Positions 63,257 through 64,000 of a DNA stretch of 64,000 bases are shown in pieces. Numbering within the stretch: position 1 is the first letter of the stretch; each line of letters opens with the position of its first letter. The position numbers and the translations under genes were made by a program. A model generated the notes under the pieces. The model did no database searches. It had not been told where the DNA came from and saw only the letters and a program-made list of their open reading frames with translations. This DNA is from Zea mays. Its lineage: Eukaryota; Streptophyta; Magnoliopsida; Poales; Poaceae. Location: assembly GCF_902167145.1 (NCBI RefSeq), contig NC_050096.1, positions 268,730,622 to 268,794,621 of the forward strand, in the 5' to 3' direction.

Positions 63257-64000
63257 GTAATAGCCCATGCTCTTCCATCTTCCTTTATTTAAATTCAATA
63301 TGCATTTGTTTACTTTCAGTTATATACAATTAGGTCATTAAAGTTTGATATTGTAATTATTTGTTGTTGTGCAACTCCTCACATACATCTTTATGTATTT
63401 GTCATAGTTTGAATTTGAGACCTAGTAGTGTTTTTAAGGCATCGCGTAGTCATCGTGTAGGCGATGGGCGCTTGCAGTCACAGGGAGGGCTCCCGGACGT
63501 CTAGCCAAAATAGTGAGAGATCCAAGGAGACTGGAGGCAAACCAGAGAAAAAAAAGATAGGGAACCAACCAGAAAGTCCATGCAAAATGTCTCCTCTCTC
63601 ATTCCCACCGAATCTGGCACTGCCTGGGTCATCTGTGGCAGTGTCGGCTGATCCTGAAGGGCCATGACAGAGATCGATCTGAGGAAGCAGCAGCAAGAGG
63701 GAGGGAAGGAGCAGAAGGCAGGCTGTGTGCGCGTAAGCAAGAGCAGCACGAGGGACTGAGGGAGATGCGGCTGTGATGCACCTGCATGAGAGAGACGCAG
63801 AGAGCTGGTTCCAGGCAGAGTGCGTGAATATGGGAGCATGCGTCCGTGTTTACCTCTTCTCTTTTCATTTGCCCTTTTCTGTTTTTTCTTTTTCTTTTTT
63901 CTTTCCTCCCACCTGCTGCTATTTCCTATTTCTTAGAATGGTAAGGTGGTGGTATGTTGCCACACCGGCACACCACACCTCGTCTTACCACTTAAAACCA
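63257..64000 (+). other. VIH intron 9, incomplete
   Basis: No exon with the expected downstream VIH sequence was found to the window end. A purine-rich block at 63475-63740 and pyrimidine-rich 63850-63930 were not assigned to an element. Confidence 0.5.

Overview
The window is a block of grass nuclear DNA, almost certainly maize (Zea mays) or a very close relative. The evidence is Ji-type and Opie-type Copia retrotransposons with their characteristic LTR ends (TGAAAGGGAAATGTGCC and TGAAAGGGAATTAGG), the maize-style LTR palindrome CACCGGACWGTCCGGTG, Helitrons ending in CTAG, and a gene with plant-type introns. No database could be searched. Family names rest on recognised sequence and domain order, and all counts were made by eye.

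Layout. 1-16337 is a nearly complete Ji-type Copia element on the + strand. Its pol gene is split at 5004-12520 by a minus-strand Opie-type element with a CCCCC target duplication. 16338-17837 is part of a Gypsy-type LTR with a 56-bp tandem array, into which Ji inserted. 17855-18129 is a Tourist-like MITE, and 18130-19918 is a diverged repeat array. 19919-30586 is a decayed Tat-lineage Gypsy element on the minus strand (target duplication GTGTG). It contains a solo Ji LTR at 25765-27013 (target duplication GTGCC). 31480-33215 is a hAT element with a transposase remnant. 33414-34933 is a minus-strand Helitron carrying a PP2C phosphatase fragment. 37086-42434 is a larger + strand Helitron carrying an NF-YC-like histone-fold fragment.

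The one host gene recognised is the 5' part of a diphosphoinositol pentakisphosphate kinase gene (PPIP5K/VIP1 family, plant VIH). Nine exons lie between 43368 and 63256 on the + strand, and the gene runs off the window. All nine exons join in frame (249 codons). They are spread over 20 kb because the introns are filled with transposons. Intron 5 is nested up to five levels deep: a LINE holds an LTR element, which holds a second LINE, a Harbinger transposon and a hAT element, and the hAT element holds a 37-bp LINE tail. Intron 2 holds a Harbinger-type element and intron 4 a short-LTR Copia remnant. Intron 7 holds a solo Gypsy LTR, a second short-LTR Copia remnant and a foldback MITE. Intron 8 holds a LINE.

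The most unusual observations are: the 37-bp LINE tail with a 30-bp perfect target duplication; empty sites for two DNA transposons preserved in paralogous repeats within the window; a GGAC(N)GTCC palindrome shared by unrelated Copia and Gypsy LTRs that has also multiplied inside Gypsy coding repeats; and a filler-templated deletion junction in the Opie element.
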